DNA from: Cristatella mucedo
Taxonomy: Eukaryota; Bryozoa; Phylactolaemata; Cristatellidae
Assembly: GCA_009760855.2 (NCBI GenBank)
Contig: WPIO01000002.1
Span: 498,001 to 562,000 of the forward strand
Reading direction: 5' to 3'
Length of the DNA: 64,000 nucleotides
The position numbers and the translations under genes were made by a program. The first letter of the stretch is position 1. Each line of letters starts with the position of its first letter. Below are positions 24,787-36,787 of the stretch, in pieces. Under the pieces are notes generated by a model. The model saw only the letters and a program-made list of their open reading frames with translations. It was not told the origin of the DNA and ran no database searches.

Positions 24787-25947
24787 ATTAATGATAATAA
24801 TAATAATAATAATGCACTTGATAAAGCACCCTCAGAGAACTTAATCTCTTTCTAGGCGCTTTACATTTCCTGCAAAGTGAAATGCAATTGAATGGTGAGT
24901 AAAATCATGCTTGAAAAACAAACAAAATAAATAATATGGTTAGGGGTGACATGCACTGGGTCAGCATGCAAATGTGGTTAGTGGCAGCATGCACAGTGTC
25001 AGCACGCATAAGCACATCAAGGACGAATCACAGGGACCCACTAAATGCTGTCCTAAATAGGTGTGTTTTTAAGTTCCTTTTAAATGTGGTCAGGTCAAGG
25101 GATATTCTGACGCAGGTCGGGAGGAAGTTCCAGGCTTTGGGAGCATACGAGCTAAATGCACGGTCTCCAAAGGATTTAAGGTTTGTATGAGGTATTTCCA
25201 GACTGTTGGATTCCGAAAAGCGAGTGGTACGATGCTTGGCCTGATGGGGTAGTATATCTGAAAGATAGGCTGGAGCCATAGAATGAAGAGACCTAAAAGT
25301 GAGCGACAAAACCTTGAAGTCAATCTGTTGCCTCACTGGTAGCCAGTGCAGGTCGGCGAGAAGTGGAGTAATGTGGCAACTGCGACGCTCACGACAGACG
25401 AGCCTAGCTGCAGAGTTTTGCACCAGCTGCAATCGCCTGATCGCACATGCTGGTAGGCCAGTAAGCAGTGAGTTGCAGAAGTCGAGACGGGATGTCACGA
25501 ATGCATGGACTAACTTGGACGTGGTATCCTTATCTAAACAAGCCCGAATTTTAGCAATGTTATGAAGCTGAAAATATGCAGATTTGACTGTGGAGCTGAT
25601 GTGGTCGTCTAACGAGAGGTCGTTTTGGAATATGACACCTAGATTTCGAGCTGATTCAACTGGAGATATGCTGGCAGAGCCAGTTTTGAGAGTCAGCCTT
25701 TCCAATCTCTGAATCACACTGGGTTTGCCCATAACTAATAAGTTAGTTTTATCATCGTTTAGTTTTAGAAAATTTGCTGCCATCCATGTGCGGATGTCAT
25801 CAATGCATGCAGCAAGTGAGTTGAAAGAATTTGAGGTGCTCGAAGGCTGGGAGGGATCAAAGCAAAGGTACAACTGAGTGTCATCCGCATAGAAGTGAAA
25901 GCCTAGATTGTGCTTGGCAATCACATCAGCAAGAGGGAGAGTCAATT
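24787..25947 (-). mobile_element. LINE-A, longest coding fragment
   Basis: Minus-strand open frame of 305 residues (25028-25945), the end of a non-LTR reverse transcriptase. It contains the catalytic FYADDTQLYLCF motif near its start, then CHITPLLADLHWLPVRQQID and APKAWNFLPTC at the end. This is followed by the 3' untranslated region and the tail with a TAA repeat at the left end. The 5' part is lost; a TA microsatellite abuts the broken end. Clade is CR1/L2-like by the C-terminal signature and repeat tail. The remaining frame is intact, so the copy is fairly young. Confidence 0.85.
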
Positions 25948-25957
25948 ATATAATTCA

Positions 25958-25989
25958 CATATATTTATATATATATATATATATGTATA
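25958..25989 (+). repeat. TA microsatellite
   Basis: Short TA array between a LINE-A end and a SINE-A. Confidence 0.8.
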
Positions 25990-25992
25990 ATT

Positions 25993-26123
25993 CATTTTGT
26001 ATAGTGCCCCAAGAGAACTCAATCTCTATTCAGGCACTTCACATATGCCACAGGGCTCAAGCCCACGACTTCAGCCAGACTTTGGTTAGGGGCGAGCACC
26101 TTAACCGACCGACCAAACCAGGA
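25993..26123 (-). mobile_element. SINE-A copy
   Basis: LINE-like tail in reverse (GTGCCCCAAGAGAACTCAAT), then box B GGGCTCAAGCCC and the head ending CCAAACCAGG. Confidence 0.72.
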
Positions 26124-26170
26124 TCAACTTGTATAGTGACCCACTGCCCCAATAGCATGTGGGCCACCAA

Positions 26171-26331
26171 ATCAGCTGATTTACCCACATCATTTACGTA
26201 GTGGCAAAAGAGCAATAGCGGCAATCACTTATGCTTCCAGTGGGCAATACATGATTACCTGCTGCATGACTCGAACCCATGACCGAGGTCGTGTGCGTGT
26301 GAGCACCTTACCGCTAGGCTGAGACGTGGGC
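26171..26331 (-). mobile_element. SINE-B copy
   Basis: ATCAGCTGATTT end, then CATGACTCGAACCCATGACC (box B in reverse) and the tRNA-like head. Confidence 0.65.
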
Positions 26332-26394
26332 TTTTCGAAGTATAGACAGTTGCTCAGTGACTGGCGGTATCACCTGTCACTGCCTGCCTGAGGG

Positions 26395-26775
26395 TGCCAG
26401 AATGCAAGCTCATAGTTGAAAGTAGGCAGACTTGAGTGTGGAGCTAATTTGGTCATCTAACGAAAGGTCACTTTGGAATAGGACACCTAGATTTCGTGCA
26501 GGTTCAACAGGAGAATGCTGGCAGAGCTGATTTTGAGCGTTAGGTTTTCCAATTTCTGAATCACACTTGGTTTGCCCATAAGTAGTAAGTTGGTTTTTAT
26601 CATTCAGTTTAGGAAAAATTTTTTACTGCCATCTCTATGCGGATGCCATCAATACATGCAGAGAGGGAGTTGAGAGAATTCGCGGTGCTGGAACGCTGGG
26701 AGGGATCAAAGTAAAAGTACAACTGTCATCTGCATAGAAGTGAAAGCCCAGATTGTGCCTTGTAATCACATCGGC

Positions 26776-26843
<68 letters not shown>

Positions 26844-27175
26844 AAACCGTGAAAAGAATGGGACCAAGCTCAGAGCTAGGAGGTAAACTAATATTTCAGA
26901 GGTTCTTCGGATGATATATGTCCATTTACATCAATACTCTGGAGTATCCCACTGAGATAGGACCTGAACCATTGCAATGCAGTGCCAATCATGCCCAGAT
27001 GAGATAACAGGTGCTCAAGAAGGACTCGGTGATCGATAAAATCAAAAGCTACCGAAAGATCAAACAAGCAGGGATACCCTACCTAAGTCTGCATTCCTAA
27101 GCAGGTCGTTATACACCCGAAGCAATACCGACTTAGTGGAGTGATTAGCTCTGAAACCAGACTGGCCTTACTACT
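26395..27175 (-). mobile_element. LINE-A fragment with internal GA expansion
   Basis: Covers reverse-transcriptase sequence upstream of and overlapping the part kept at 24787-25947, including GTGATCGATAAAATCAAAAG (family position: DFRKAFDFIDH-like). Many stops. The YADD region is followed by a GA array at 26776-26840. Confidence 0.7.
26776..26840 (+). repeat. GA microsatellite inside LINE-A
   Basis: Thirty-two GA units at the place where other copies read GCAAGAGGGAGAG. Confidence 0.92.
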
Positions 27176-27634
27176 GGTTGAGTGTAAGTTGTGGTAACCA
27201 TATTGCTAACTTCTTGGGAAGTTCTTGCTGCTATAGCTATTTGACTTTCCTGCCTAAGCCATGGTGCAAGAATAAGGTTGATTTATGGTTACTGTTGGCC
27301 TGATGGAAGTTGCATATGAGGCTTTAAGATATAAACAGTCAACTTGCCATTCTCACGAAGCAGATCACTTATACATATAACCTAAATTCAAAATTGGAAA
27401 TAACTCCAGACCACAAACAGATGCAAGCAGCAACAGTTCTAACAATGCACCACTGACCAATTAGGATCTCTATAGATATGGGTTTGAAATTATCACGTGT
27501 CGCCCACGCCTCTGAGTTGTGGCATTTTCTGATAGGCTGTGAGTTATATACTGACTAGTATGTGTATTTTGAAATGTGGTAGTGTTTAAGAAAAGAAGTC
27601 ATGACTAGACCAGCAACTTCTGACAAGTCTCCCT

Positions 27635-28107
27635 CATACCTTTCTTATCAAAGACACCCCACCAGGCCAAGCATCGTACCATCTGCTTTTCGGAATCCAA
27701 CAGCCTACCAATACCTCGTACAAACCTCAAATTCTTTGGAGACTGTGCATTTAGTTCGTATGCTCCCAAAGCCTGGAACTCCCTCCCGACTTGCGTCAGA
27801 ACATCCCCTCACTTGACCACGTTTAAAAAGAACTTAAAAACACCTATTTAGGACAGCATTTAGTGGGTCCCTGTGACTCGTCCTTCATGTGCTTATGCGT
27901 GCTGACACTGTGCATGCTGCCACTAAACACGTTTGCACGCTGACCTTGTGCATGTCACCCCTAACCATGTTATTCATGTTGTTTGTTTATCTAGCATGAT
28001 ATTGCTCACCATTCAATTGCGTTTCCCTTTGCAGCAAATGTAAAGCGCCTAGAAAGAGATTAAGTTCTCTGAGGGCGCTTTATCAAGTTGATTATTATTA
28101 TTATTAA
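27635..28107 (+). mobile_element. LINE-A 3' fragment, complete tail
   Basis: Coding end (YAPKAWN-type region), full 3' untranslated region and a clean stem-loop: AAAGCGCC at 28042-28049 pairs with GGCGCTTT at 28074-28081, with AGAGA/TCTCT inside. Ends in an ATT repeat. Confidence 0.82.
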
Positions 28108-28284
28108 TCAAAGGAGTAGTGGCAGAACAGCTTATTCTTACTTCAGAGCCTCACCTAGCCAGTAAGTCAATGTCAGGAATTATAGCAAATCGTTCCAGAG
28201 TCAGCACTACTGCAAGTGAATTACAACCTACTAAGGAATGTTGAGTAACTCTAGTTAATAATAGTAATAATTATATTAGTAATA

Positions 28285-28345
28285 ATAATAATACATTTGT
28301 ATAGTGCCCTCAGAGAATTTAATCTCTTACTATGCACTCTTTTTT
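28285..28345 (-). mobile_element. LINE-A tail fragment
   Basis: AAT repeat and the tail only (GTGCCCTCAGAGAATTTAAT). Confidence 0.65.
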
Positions 28346-28347
28346 TT

Positions 28348-29095
28348 GTGTAGCACCCTAAGGGAACCAATTCTGTATTCAGGCACTTTACAACTTGCTG
28401 AAAGAAAAGCGATTAGCAAGAGCTGATTTAAAGCGGGAATCATCTTCGTGCATTGGCAAGCATGCAAAATCGCACAAGCGGGCACTTACGGCCGTTGGCT
28501 AGTAGAACCTGTGGATAGTACTAAATATATAGTATAGAACATACCCTGAAACATCCACACGTAAGCACTCAAAGCACATCAGAAAAAGACAAGTTCCCAA
28601 GGATGCTATACAAAATCATATCGCTCTTAATCTTAGTCGCTGCAGCCGCAGTTTTACAAAACATGAGCACTCAGAGGACAGTTCACTCTCAGACAGGTTC
28701 ATTGCTGTTAAAATCAAGAAATGACCTGATGTGAGTCTAGCGAGTTCCGAGCCTTGGGAGAATAGTGACTGAATGCACTCTCCAACAGATTTAAAGTTAT
28801 GTCCTGACATAGCCAATCGACCAGAGTCAGAAGAGCTGGTGGTGCAACGGGAGACCTGATGGGAAACTAAAGCAGATAGGTATGCTGGAGAAAGAGGATG
28901 AAAGGACCAAAGGTAAGCAACAAAATCTTGAAGTCGATGCTCGGCTTGATAGGCAGCCAGTGAAGATTGCGATGAGTGGTGTGATGTGGCCGTCCGAAAA
29001 ATTAACGGCAGATAAGCCGAGCTGCCAAACCAAATGCAAGCGTCTTATTTCACAGACAGGAAGGCCTTCAGGTACTCAGTCAAAGACATAGAGTC
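28348..29095 (-). mobile_element. LINE-A-related fragment, diverged subfamily
   Basis: Tail CCCTAAGGGAACCAATTCTG at the left and coding remnants ITPLIAIFTGCLSSRASTSR on the minus strand. Confidence 0.6.
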
Positions 29096-30299
29096 TGTAT
29101 ATAAGGGACCGCGGCAACTGAAAGACTAGGCAGAAGTTCCTTTTGTTCTGCTTGTCTACTGTCGGCTACATAATAAGTGGCCTGACAATAGCTTTTTCAA
29201 AATATATTGTGACATTACCCGAGGTTAATGACTTATTTGTTGGGTTATTTATGCAGGGCAGCAGCAAATGCATGCATCTCAGAAGGAAAACTGTAGGTAT
29301 GGGCTCTAGAGGACTAGTAGTCGTCTTAGGCTGGTAGATAAAGCTTCGAGATGGGAAAAGCTGGGGGGGGGCACACTTGAAGGTGGACATTAAGGAAGCC
29401 AGAAACAGAGGATACAGACTCCATGTTGGATGTCACCTTGGAGATTGACTCTCCTATTTTCTGAAAAAAACGCGCAAGAAAAATGACTGGCTAGATTACG
29501 CCAAGGGTCACTAGCCACGATGCTAAATTTTCAAGGGTTAACGTGTTTGAAAGTCAATTAACATTTTTGGCGCATTTGTGAGAGCACTATGTTCGTATAG
29601 ATACTAGACTTGGCCTTAGCTAGAGCAGTTTGATACGACCTACAATAATCACCCTAGCCAGTTGATGGAAAGTCGGTCGTGAGTTGTATAAGCTTCAAGC
29701 TTTCACTTTCCGATTGCACTTGCATATTCCCAGCTAGTTCAACATCTGCTGTAAACCGTAAGCTATGCTGGAGAGAGCATATATTGTTCTTAGTCGGAGT
29801 AGCAAAGTCGTCCAGAGCATGGCAAACATTCGCATTCTTGCATTCTGACAGTGAAGGTAGATCAGATGGAAAATATAGCAGACGTGGCAAGGAAGATATA
29901 TTTTGAATCCAGCTTCAATATCATGGTTCTTAACGTTTCGAGATCTTCCGACAAATTACAGATTACGGCTCTTTCTTTGAGTGGGCTATCTTGGGGAGAT
30001 ACTCAATTCACGAACTTTTGCAGAGGCAGTAGCATCCAGGAATGCTTTTGAAATGCAATAGTGAAACGATAATATGCATGTATGAGACTACCGAATAGTA
30101 ATGTCACTAAGGGCTGACAAAACTGTTAAAAGAGGATGGCTCGGCTATGGGAGCCCATGTTGGCAGAACGGTGGTGCAGAGACACGTGTATACAGAACAG
30201 TGGGGGCACGCAACAAGTATATGATGTCTATAAACAAGTAGTTTTTTAAGCACTGCAGCAAAGCAAACAGATAAGCTTAACATATATCGTGGACCCTTC
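29096..30299. other. Intronic sequence, nothing recognised
   Basis: No family match by eye. Confidence 0.3.
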
Positions 30300-30720
30300 A
30301 AACCTATCAGAACTACTGCACCCGTTTCAGCCTCGTACCTTCAGGTCCTCCACAGACAATAAATTAACTGCTTCATTCCTACATCCCAGGGACCGTTGGT
30401 GACAGATGATTTTGCCCTGTAGTTCGTAGACTGTTGAACTCATATGTCAAAATTCTCGTGCGACACCTATTCTCCTGCTGCAGTCTGTGGCACATCCTTT
30501 CTAGCCGTCCTGAGCTGCAATTTTCGTGCTACTCACTTCCTGGACTGACCTCTTGACCTCTTGGCTATGATTATCACTATCTCTTAGCTTCAGGCAATGA
30601 AGGCTGTTGGCTAGCATATGCACACCAAAGGCTTTAGTGCACTATTTAAACTCTCCTTTGTAACACCCACTTTGTCATAATGGCAGTGTGGAGGTACAGG
30701 CAGAGGAGATACATTGCATT
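30300..30720 (+). mobile_element. LINE-B fragment
   Basis: Coding end (CCTTCAGGTCCTCCACAGAC) through to the 3' end (GAGATACATTGCATTAG). Decayed. Confidence 0.62.
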
Positions 30721-31667
30721 AGCTGTCTTCGATTGTGAGCTCGATGCTAGTTAGAGCTTTGAGATTCAGACAAGTATTTACCGGTCAGAGAAAGAAGTCG
30801 TGCTAGATCACTTGGTAGTGCTATATACCAATGACCACCAACTCCCTCTTTAGTGCCTACCACATCGCGTGGGCATCACTGGCATATTACCGCAACGGTC
30901 GTACGCCCTATTTATAAGAAACGTGAGCATAGTTGCCAACTGTCATCGTGTGAGCCTAAAAAATGTAGCTCATCCCAGTGATCTGTCCTAGGCCCACTTC
31001 TTTTCACGATGTTTACTCTCCCCTTTTGCCGATGTGATCGCCAAACATAATCTGGGCTTTCTTTTCTATGCAGGGGACATGCACCACTCATGTGCTGTGA
31101 TCCCTACCCGCCTTCCATTACCTCAAACTCTCTTAACTCCTTTGCACCTTGCATTGTCGAAATTTGTACTCAGATTTCGGCAAACTTTCTCAAGTTGACC
31201 TATGATGAAAACTACCTTAGTAGTGATGGGGAAAACCTAGTGTCACTTTGAAACTAGAAAGTCCAACCCTCAAAATTGGCCGAGTCAAATTATCCCCTTT
31301 AGCCTCTGCACGGAATGTGGCGTTATGTTCCAAAATGACCTATCTCTACTTGGCCACATAAAAGGCACGGCCGAGTTTTACTACTTTCAGCTATGTAAAC
31401 ACAGCACAAATTGGGCAGGCTTAGATAAAGATACTACAGCCAAGTTGACTCGTTCATTTGGAACAAGATTTTGAATTTTTTAATTTGCTCTATTTGCTTT
31501 GATTCCTGCGTGTGCATTAGGCCACTCGCACTTGGTGCAACACTTGGCAGTTAGGCTTGTCTGTCATGTTCGTCGAGACTGCCACGTGACACTCGCATCT
31601 CTAACCTGCACTTCTCCCTATCAAGCACCGTTTGACGTCAAGGTCCTGTCTTTACCCTTTATGTCCC

Positions 31668-31672
<5 letters not shown>

Positions 31673-31730
<58 letters not shown>

Positions 31731-31750
31731 TCTCTTTATCTCTCTCTCCC
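31673..31750 (+). repeat. CT microsatellite inside LINE-A
   Basis: CT array that follows CATT in the place where other copies read CATTCTTTGGCTCC. Confidence 0.9.
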
Positions 31751-31839
31751 CGGGCTCACCTCTCAGGATGCTTACTCGTCAGGCACCCTTTATAGCAGCC
31801 ACTCTTCTGACTCTGGTCATTTAGCCGTGCTGCTAGTGA

Positions 31840-32004
31840 GCTGTAATGGCTCACTAGGTAGGGCGGTTGCTTTTCATGACTTCGGCCCCGAGGTCGTGGG
31901 TTCGAATCCTGTGGTGGGTGATCCTTTATCGCCACTGCGAGCAGTGGTGACAGCCGTCAAGGCTCTCCTGTCGCTATACAAAAAGTGGCTGTTAAATCAG
32001 CTAG
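31840..32004 (+). mobile_element. SINE-B, best sense-strand copy
   Basis: Head TGGCTCACTAGGTAGGGCGG (box A region), box B GGTTCGAATCC matching the consensus exactly, body with GACAGCCGTCAAGGCTCTCC, end GTTAAATCAGCTAG. It sits inside a LINE-A copy. Confidence 0.75.
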
Positions 32005-33097
32005 TATTTTTTAAGCGACGTGAAATCTTTGGATACCGTGCCTTCAGTGCTTGAGCTCCCAAAGCCTGAACCTTGCTAGGATATACATCACTACATCCCA
32101 TGACTTGACTTATTTTAAGGGATTCTGAAAACTTGTTCCTCACGTTCTCGGAACTCCGTCCTTGCGATTTGTCCTTTATTTGCTTTTGCACACTGTAATT
32201 GTGTATGTTGTTGCGATCGATCAGTTGGCATGCTTCCGTTTCAGCATATGTTCAATGCCTAGAAAGAGACATACAGGTTGTAAGTGCTTTTAATTATCTT
32301 AAGATGATATGCGAATGTTTTATTATTTATTTGTATTACCACTTGTAAAGTCAAAGACTGCCTAGTGTGTATGAAGTGCTGCCAATAAATAAGGTGCCTT
32401 GGTCTTCTGTAATATTGCCATTTGGCCCATCCTGACAATGCTTTCAGTGGACAAGCACAGTTTATGCTTTAATTACATGAGTGTTTTGATAGGCAAAATT
32501 GTCCAGTTCTTTAGGTTCCACCGTCATCGAAAACAAAAGCTCGTAGCCGCACTGGTGACAGCCAACGTGTGACGAATACCGCTGAGGCCCTGAGCCTCGG
32601 ACTCACAACTAGCGACTTGTAGGCGCTGCACCAGTGCACGCAAGTTTGCCGATAATGGCGGAACACGGCAGCAATGAAAAGCGCCGGTGACCTTAACATG
32701 GCAAGTCTATATCCATACCACAGACAAGTTTATTTGACAGCGACATGGGGTTATGGGCGTTCAATGACACTAAATGGCCAAGATAGAGCACAACCTAGCT
32801 CAAATGCCAAGGCACCAAATCTTGGAGCACAAATGACAGCCTAATAAACCGTAATGGCTAATGTGAAGCCTTGGTCATAGACAATTGCATAATCGGTTCT
32901 TAGCCGTTGCAATTCAGGAATGGCAAATAATCAATATCCGTCATGATCTGGCTGATTAACATGCTGCTCTTTCAGTAGGGCACTGTGCAGGTGGATGATT
33001 TGCTTCGCATGTGCATCATTATGCCAGCAATCTAAGATGCCATAGTTTTCACATTTTTACATTATTGATCGCATTTTGCTGCTCTTCTTTTGTACAG

Positions 33098-33854
33098 GTC
33101 TGGCAGCATTGTATTCAGCTTTATTTTGGTTCTGGGCATGGACACCCAGGGCATTCTGAGTATGGACACCCCGGGCATGGCTGAATCGTTAACCACCAAG
33201 ATCAGTCGTGCGATCTTTGAAAAGCTCGTGATCGACTATGGCTGGTCTGTAATCAACATCACCATAGAACAAACAATTAGCACGACGATGATGCCCCGTA
33301 CTGTGGCTGCCAACCTGCTACCGATCACATCATCGATCCTACTACCGAGCACATTGTCGATTCCATCATCAACCCAGTCGTCGATTCTGTCGTCAGCCAA
33401 ACCGTTGATCTCAACACCCAGCACTGTTTTTGCCCAAGTGGGCCGCTGTCGTCCAGTTGCAGTTGTTACTAGCAATGTCGACTGCCGCAGCTTTTCCGCA
33501 AGTTACAGCTGTGTTGGTGATAGGCAAAATAGCACCCTTGCTCAGACTAACCAGCAGCCTGTTTATGTCGAGTGCAGTTGCCCGGATGAGTTCTACAATG
33601 CCACCGACGATAGCTGTGAACGTGTCGGTGTTTGCCCGAATCCTGCTACTGTGGATAAGGTCGATAATGCTGCGTACTGCAAGCAAGACTGCGAGAATGT
33701 GTACATACGGTGTCGACAGATCAGGCAGTGCAACGTTTTTGTGAGCTTGACATGCTGCGATATGGGGAGTGGAAACTGCAGCTATGAGATGTGTTCGACC
33801 ACGTTTAAGCAGCACAACGATGACAGCAGCATTAACCTAGGATGCAATCGCTGA
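33098..33854 (+). CDS. Alternative terminal cassette 1: SEA C-half plus CBM14-like Cys-rich head
   Basis: The exon starts after a strong pyrimidine tract and TGTACAG in phase 2 and ends with TGA. It begins SGSIVFSFILVL, the Gly-Ser plus hydrophobic strand expected at a SEA self-cleavage site, then a helix (MAESLTTKISRAIFEKLV) and a last strand (WSVINITIEQ). A Ser/Thr/Pro-rich stalk follows. From about 33445 a Cys pattern like CBM14/peritrophin-A appears: C, then VDC, a Cys after SFSASYS, and CSCPDEFYNATDDSC. A further Cys-rich tail reaches the stop. With exons 1-5 it gives 858 visible residues. A possible polyadenylation signal lies at 34569. Chitin binding is an inference from the Cys spacing. 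Confidence 0.8.
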
Positions 33855-35162
33855 TTGGCCTCCTTAAAGAAAGAATATTTTGTTGAAAGTGTCTTTTCAT
33901 CACGTATTAGGTTGATTTCTTTCAATCCTTCTCACCTACTGCACATGGGTAGGGCACTGCATTCTTTGGCATTTGATTATGGGTTGTTGCACTTTCTTAG
34001 CACCAAGGCTGTGCACTTCAATGCTGCCACCGTGTGGCATGATGCTGTGCCTTTCACTTACGAGCAGGTTGCAAGAGGACTACGGCCACTCATTGTGTGG
34101 AAGCAACGAGTTCCGATCTCAGCCATAGCATTGTGCACTTCTGGCTAACAAGATGCAGAGCAGCAGAACAGACATGAGCATGAGAAAGTTGTCGTGATTA
34201 ATGGGCAGCAACTCGTGTTGAGTTGATCCTTCTAAGAGGTTATAGGTAGTTTGGTTTCCTTGTGATACTTGGTCGTTTTGACGAGTGACTTGGCTCTTTT
34301 TTTGATCAGTTCCCGAGCATGGGCTGATACAGAATGGAACCAGCTGCATATGGCAGTGCTCACCCTGATGGAATGGCTACTGCACCGCCACTACTCAGGG
34401 ATGCATGCTGCAGTGTGCAGCGTTTGAAGCGTCGCAGAGCTTGTTGGCATTCTTTTTTTCTGGTACTGGGCATGCAACTGTCCCACGTGCTGCAGGCAGG
34501 CACTGTGCTCACAGCTTGCGTTCAGTTACCAAAGTGTTACCCCGTGGCACATCTACGCATCTGTTTCGATTAAACTGATTGTGGTTGAAATACCTGGTAC
34601 TTTTTTGAAAATCCTATGTCGAGTGTTCTGCCTGTGGCAGAATCCAAGAGGTCACAACGTGAGCGAGTGAAAATGCTGCTTGCCATATCGAATGCCATCA
34701 GCTCCCTCTGTTTTTCCTTGCTTGAGACCTTCAGCTTGTTTGTGATTTCTCAATATGACAGCTGACTGCATACTGATGCTACTGCCTCATAACCACATGC
34801 GATGTCCCCTATGTACAATTAATACCCAGTGTCTGCTGGTATGCAACCCATTGTCTTAAAAAACCTCTACACTGATCGTGATTGTGTTGGTGGTGGGGGT
34901 GGCGGTGGTGGTGTTAGACCTGTCGGCTGTTTGGAGTATTAGCAATGGTGGTGGTCGTGCTGGTGACGGCATCGTGACATCTTAATTGACTCACCAAAGC
35001 CGAAGACTTTGATGGGGTAAGTTACAATGCTTGGGCTTGACTTTTCATGTTTTCCTTGCCGTTGTCCTCAGCATGTCTATGAGTCTTTGTCTACCCAAGC
35101 TTTTCGGTCATGTAAAGTATTTAATTTTTTGTTTTTCCTAAGCATCTCTAAAATTAAAGTAA
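33855..35162. other. Likely 3' untranslated region of cassette 1, then intergenic/intronic sequence
   Basis: No second SEA N-half was found here. A GGT/GGC-rich stretch lies at 34885-34960. Confidence 0.4.
34569..34574 (+). promoter_or_regulatory. Possible polyadenylation signal for cassette 1
   Basis: ATTAAA, a common variant signal, lies about 715 nt after the cassette 1 stop codon and is followed by a GT-rich stretch. No AATAAA was seen between the stop and this site. A short motif like this is weak evidence on its own. Confidence 0.35.
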
Positions 35163-35325
35163 GTCAGCTGATTAAACTAACTCATTTATGTAGCGGCAGA
35201 GGAGCGTTGGGGGCTATCACTCCAGCTTGCTGTGGGCAATAAAAAATTGCCTTCTTCGGGGCTCGAACCCACGACTGGTATTGTAAAAGTTGGAGCTCCT
35301 TACCTCTAGGCTAAGATCTCTGAGC
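35163..35325 (-). mobile_element. SINE-B copy
   Basis: TCAGCTGATTAAACTAAC end, and GGGCTCGAACCCACGAC as box B in reverse. Confidence 0.65.
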
Positions 35326-35629
35326 AACTTATGCTTACAGCATCACCTGCCTGGTGTAGCACTAAGCCGCTTTCGAAGGTGTCATGCCTCTGTGTACATG
35401 CTCTGTTCTGTCTGCTGAAGTAGTCGGTTAGAGGTTGCTTCTCAGTCCTGTCGATACATGATGTGGGCTGCCTTCAATCAACTGTTTCCTACGGCATACC
35501 TCAGCTGCCTGACCTGTAAGCCGTTGGGTCTAGTATTTTCAAAACTATTTATTCAAATTAATTGAGGAGATAATGTGTTAGCTTCCCTTTGCGCGTGTGT
35601 GCACAAGGCGAATGGAATCTTGCTTGGTC

Positions 35630-36220
35630 TCCAGTTGCCATAAAGGGGAAATTTCGAGAAAATACTAAACAAAATGCTTCCAACGATCGAATTTTTATTT
35701 AGGATACATTTCAAAAGATAGGCTTGTCGGAAATGGGATTAGAAGTTATAAGAATTTTCACATAAAAGAAAAAATGATTGACCACACCATATCTAATCTG
35801 GAAGTAAACCGGAGTAAATGTCTTTTTAAAGTCACAATCATGCACATTAGCAAGCTGCAAATATTTCCCTTGATGTACCAAAGTTAAATAAGTTATGATA
35901 CAAATCGTATATATATATATATATATATATATTAAACAATGCAGATCGATAATTTTTTGTTTGTACTTATCTTGCTTCCTGTTTGCTTCCAGGTTAGATA
36001 TAGTTTGCATAACCATTTCCTTTATCGATAATTTTTTGTTTGTACTTATCTTGCTTCCTGTTTGCTTCCAGGTTAGATATAGTTTGCATAACCATTTCCT
36101 TTATGTGGAAATCGTTAAAACTCCCTATCCAATTTCTAATAGGTTTGTCTTTTGGAAGGTTCTCTTAAGAAGTATTCGATTGTTGGACACACATATTTTT
36201 GGTGTTTTATCGACATTTAT
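35630..36220. repeat. Imperfect inverted repeat around a TA microsatellite
   Basis: Left arm about 35630-35830 and right arm about 36055-36220 are reverse complements at roughly 70 percent by eye. The arms also keep similar translations: FQIRYGVVNHFFFYVKI on the minus strand and FQVRYSLHNHFLYVEIV on the plus strand. A TA array lies between them (35908-35931). Confidence 0.65.
35945..36102 (+). repeat. 79-bp tandem duplication
   Basis: ATCGATAATTTTTTGTTTGT starts both units (35945 and 36024). The two appear identical, and each contains TTTGCTTCCAG, which looks like a splice acceptor. Confidence 0.9.
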
Positions 36221-36559
36221 CCTTAAAGCCTATCAGATTGCAAGGATTTGGCAACCAATAATCATTGTAACTCAGTCTAGTAATGCAATTTTCTCATATT
36301 TCTAAGCTACCTCATTTTAGGTTAAGAGGAATTCTTTTGCTTGTAGGCATCCGTCGCAGGCCTAAATTTCTTAAGTTTAACTCTGCGTTCTATTCATCCC
36401 ACGTGAGATTGATAGCTCTCGTTACTTTGTTGAAGTTGCTAGAGCTATACCATTTCTGGTACTATTTCTATCGCTTGGTGTGAGGGAAGTAGTATTGTCT
36501 TTCTGTCGATATTCTCACCCGTATGAATTCGATCTCACCATGGTGCATAGCAAGTGCAC

Positions 36560-36715
36560 TCGTTCTGAAGTAGTGGAATTTACGTGAGTATACTTTATGG
36601 TCCAGGTCGTGAGTTCTAGTCCTTCAACGGGAAATTCTTTAGTTCCTGCAGCAAGCAGAGTGGAAGTGACCAAGGCTCTTGTGCGGTTTCGTAAAGGAGG
36701 TACTTGAATCAGCCT
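36560..36715 (+). mobile_element. SINE-B copy, diverged
   Basis: CAGGTCGTGAGTTCTAGTCC as box B region and GACCAAGGCTCTTGTGCGGT in the body; ends AATCAGCC. Confidence 0.55.
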
Positions 36716-36787
36716 ATGTTTGCTTTTTGTTCTGAAGCACTCTTGTGCATTTCTGCTGGAGTATGCTTAGTTTCGAAAGAAAGTAAA

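Larger units (their letters stand above)
30895..32300 (+). mobile_element. LINE-A, long decayed copy interrupted by SINE-B
   Basis: Reverse-transcriptase region starts near LGPLLFTMFTLPFC, passes a decayed YADD position, and reaches the end region (FDVKVLSLPFMSLHSL). A CT array (31673-31750) and a SINE-B (31840-32004) split it, and the tail ends near 32300. Confidence 0.68.

Noticed and set aside
31884-31930. Genuine tRNA gene suggested by a perfect box B
   Set aside because: The same head recurs in many copies with a shared non-tRNA body and cannot fold to a full tRNA, so it is a SINE head.
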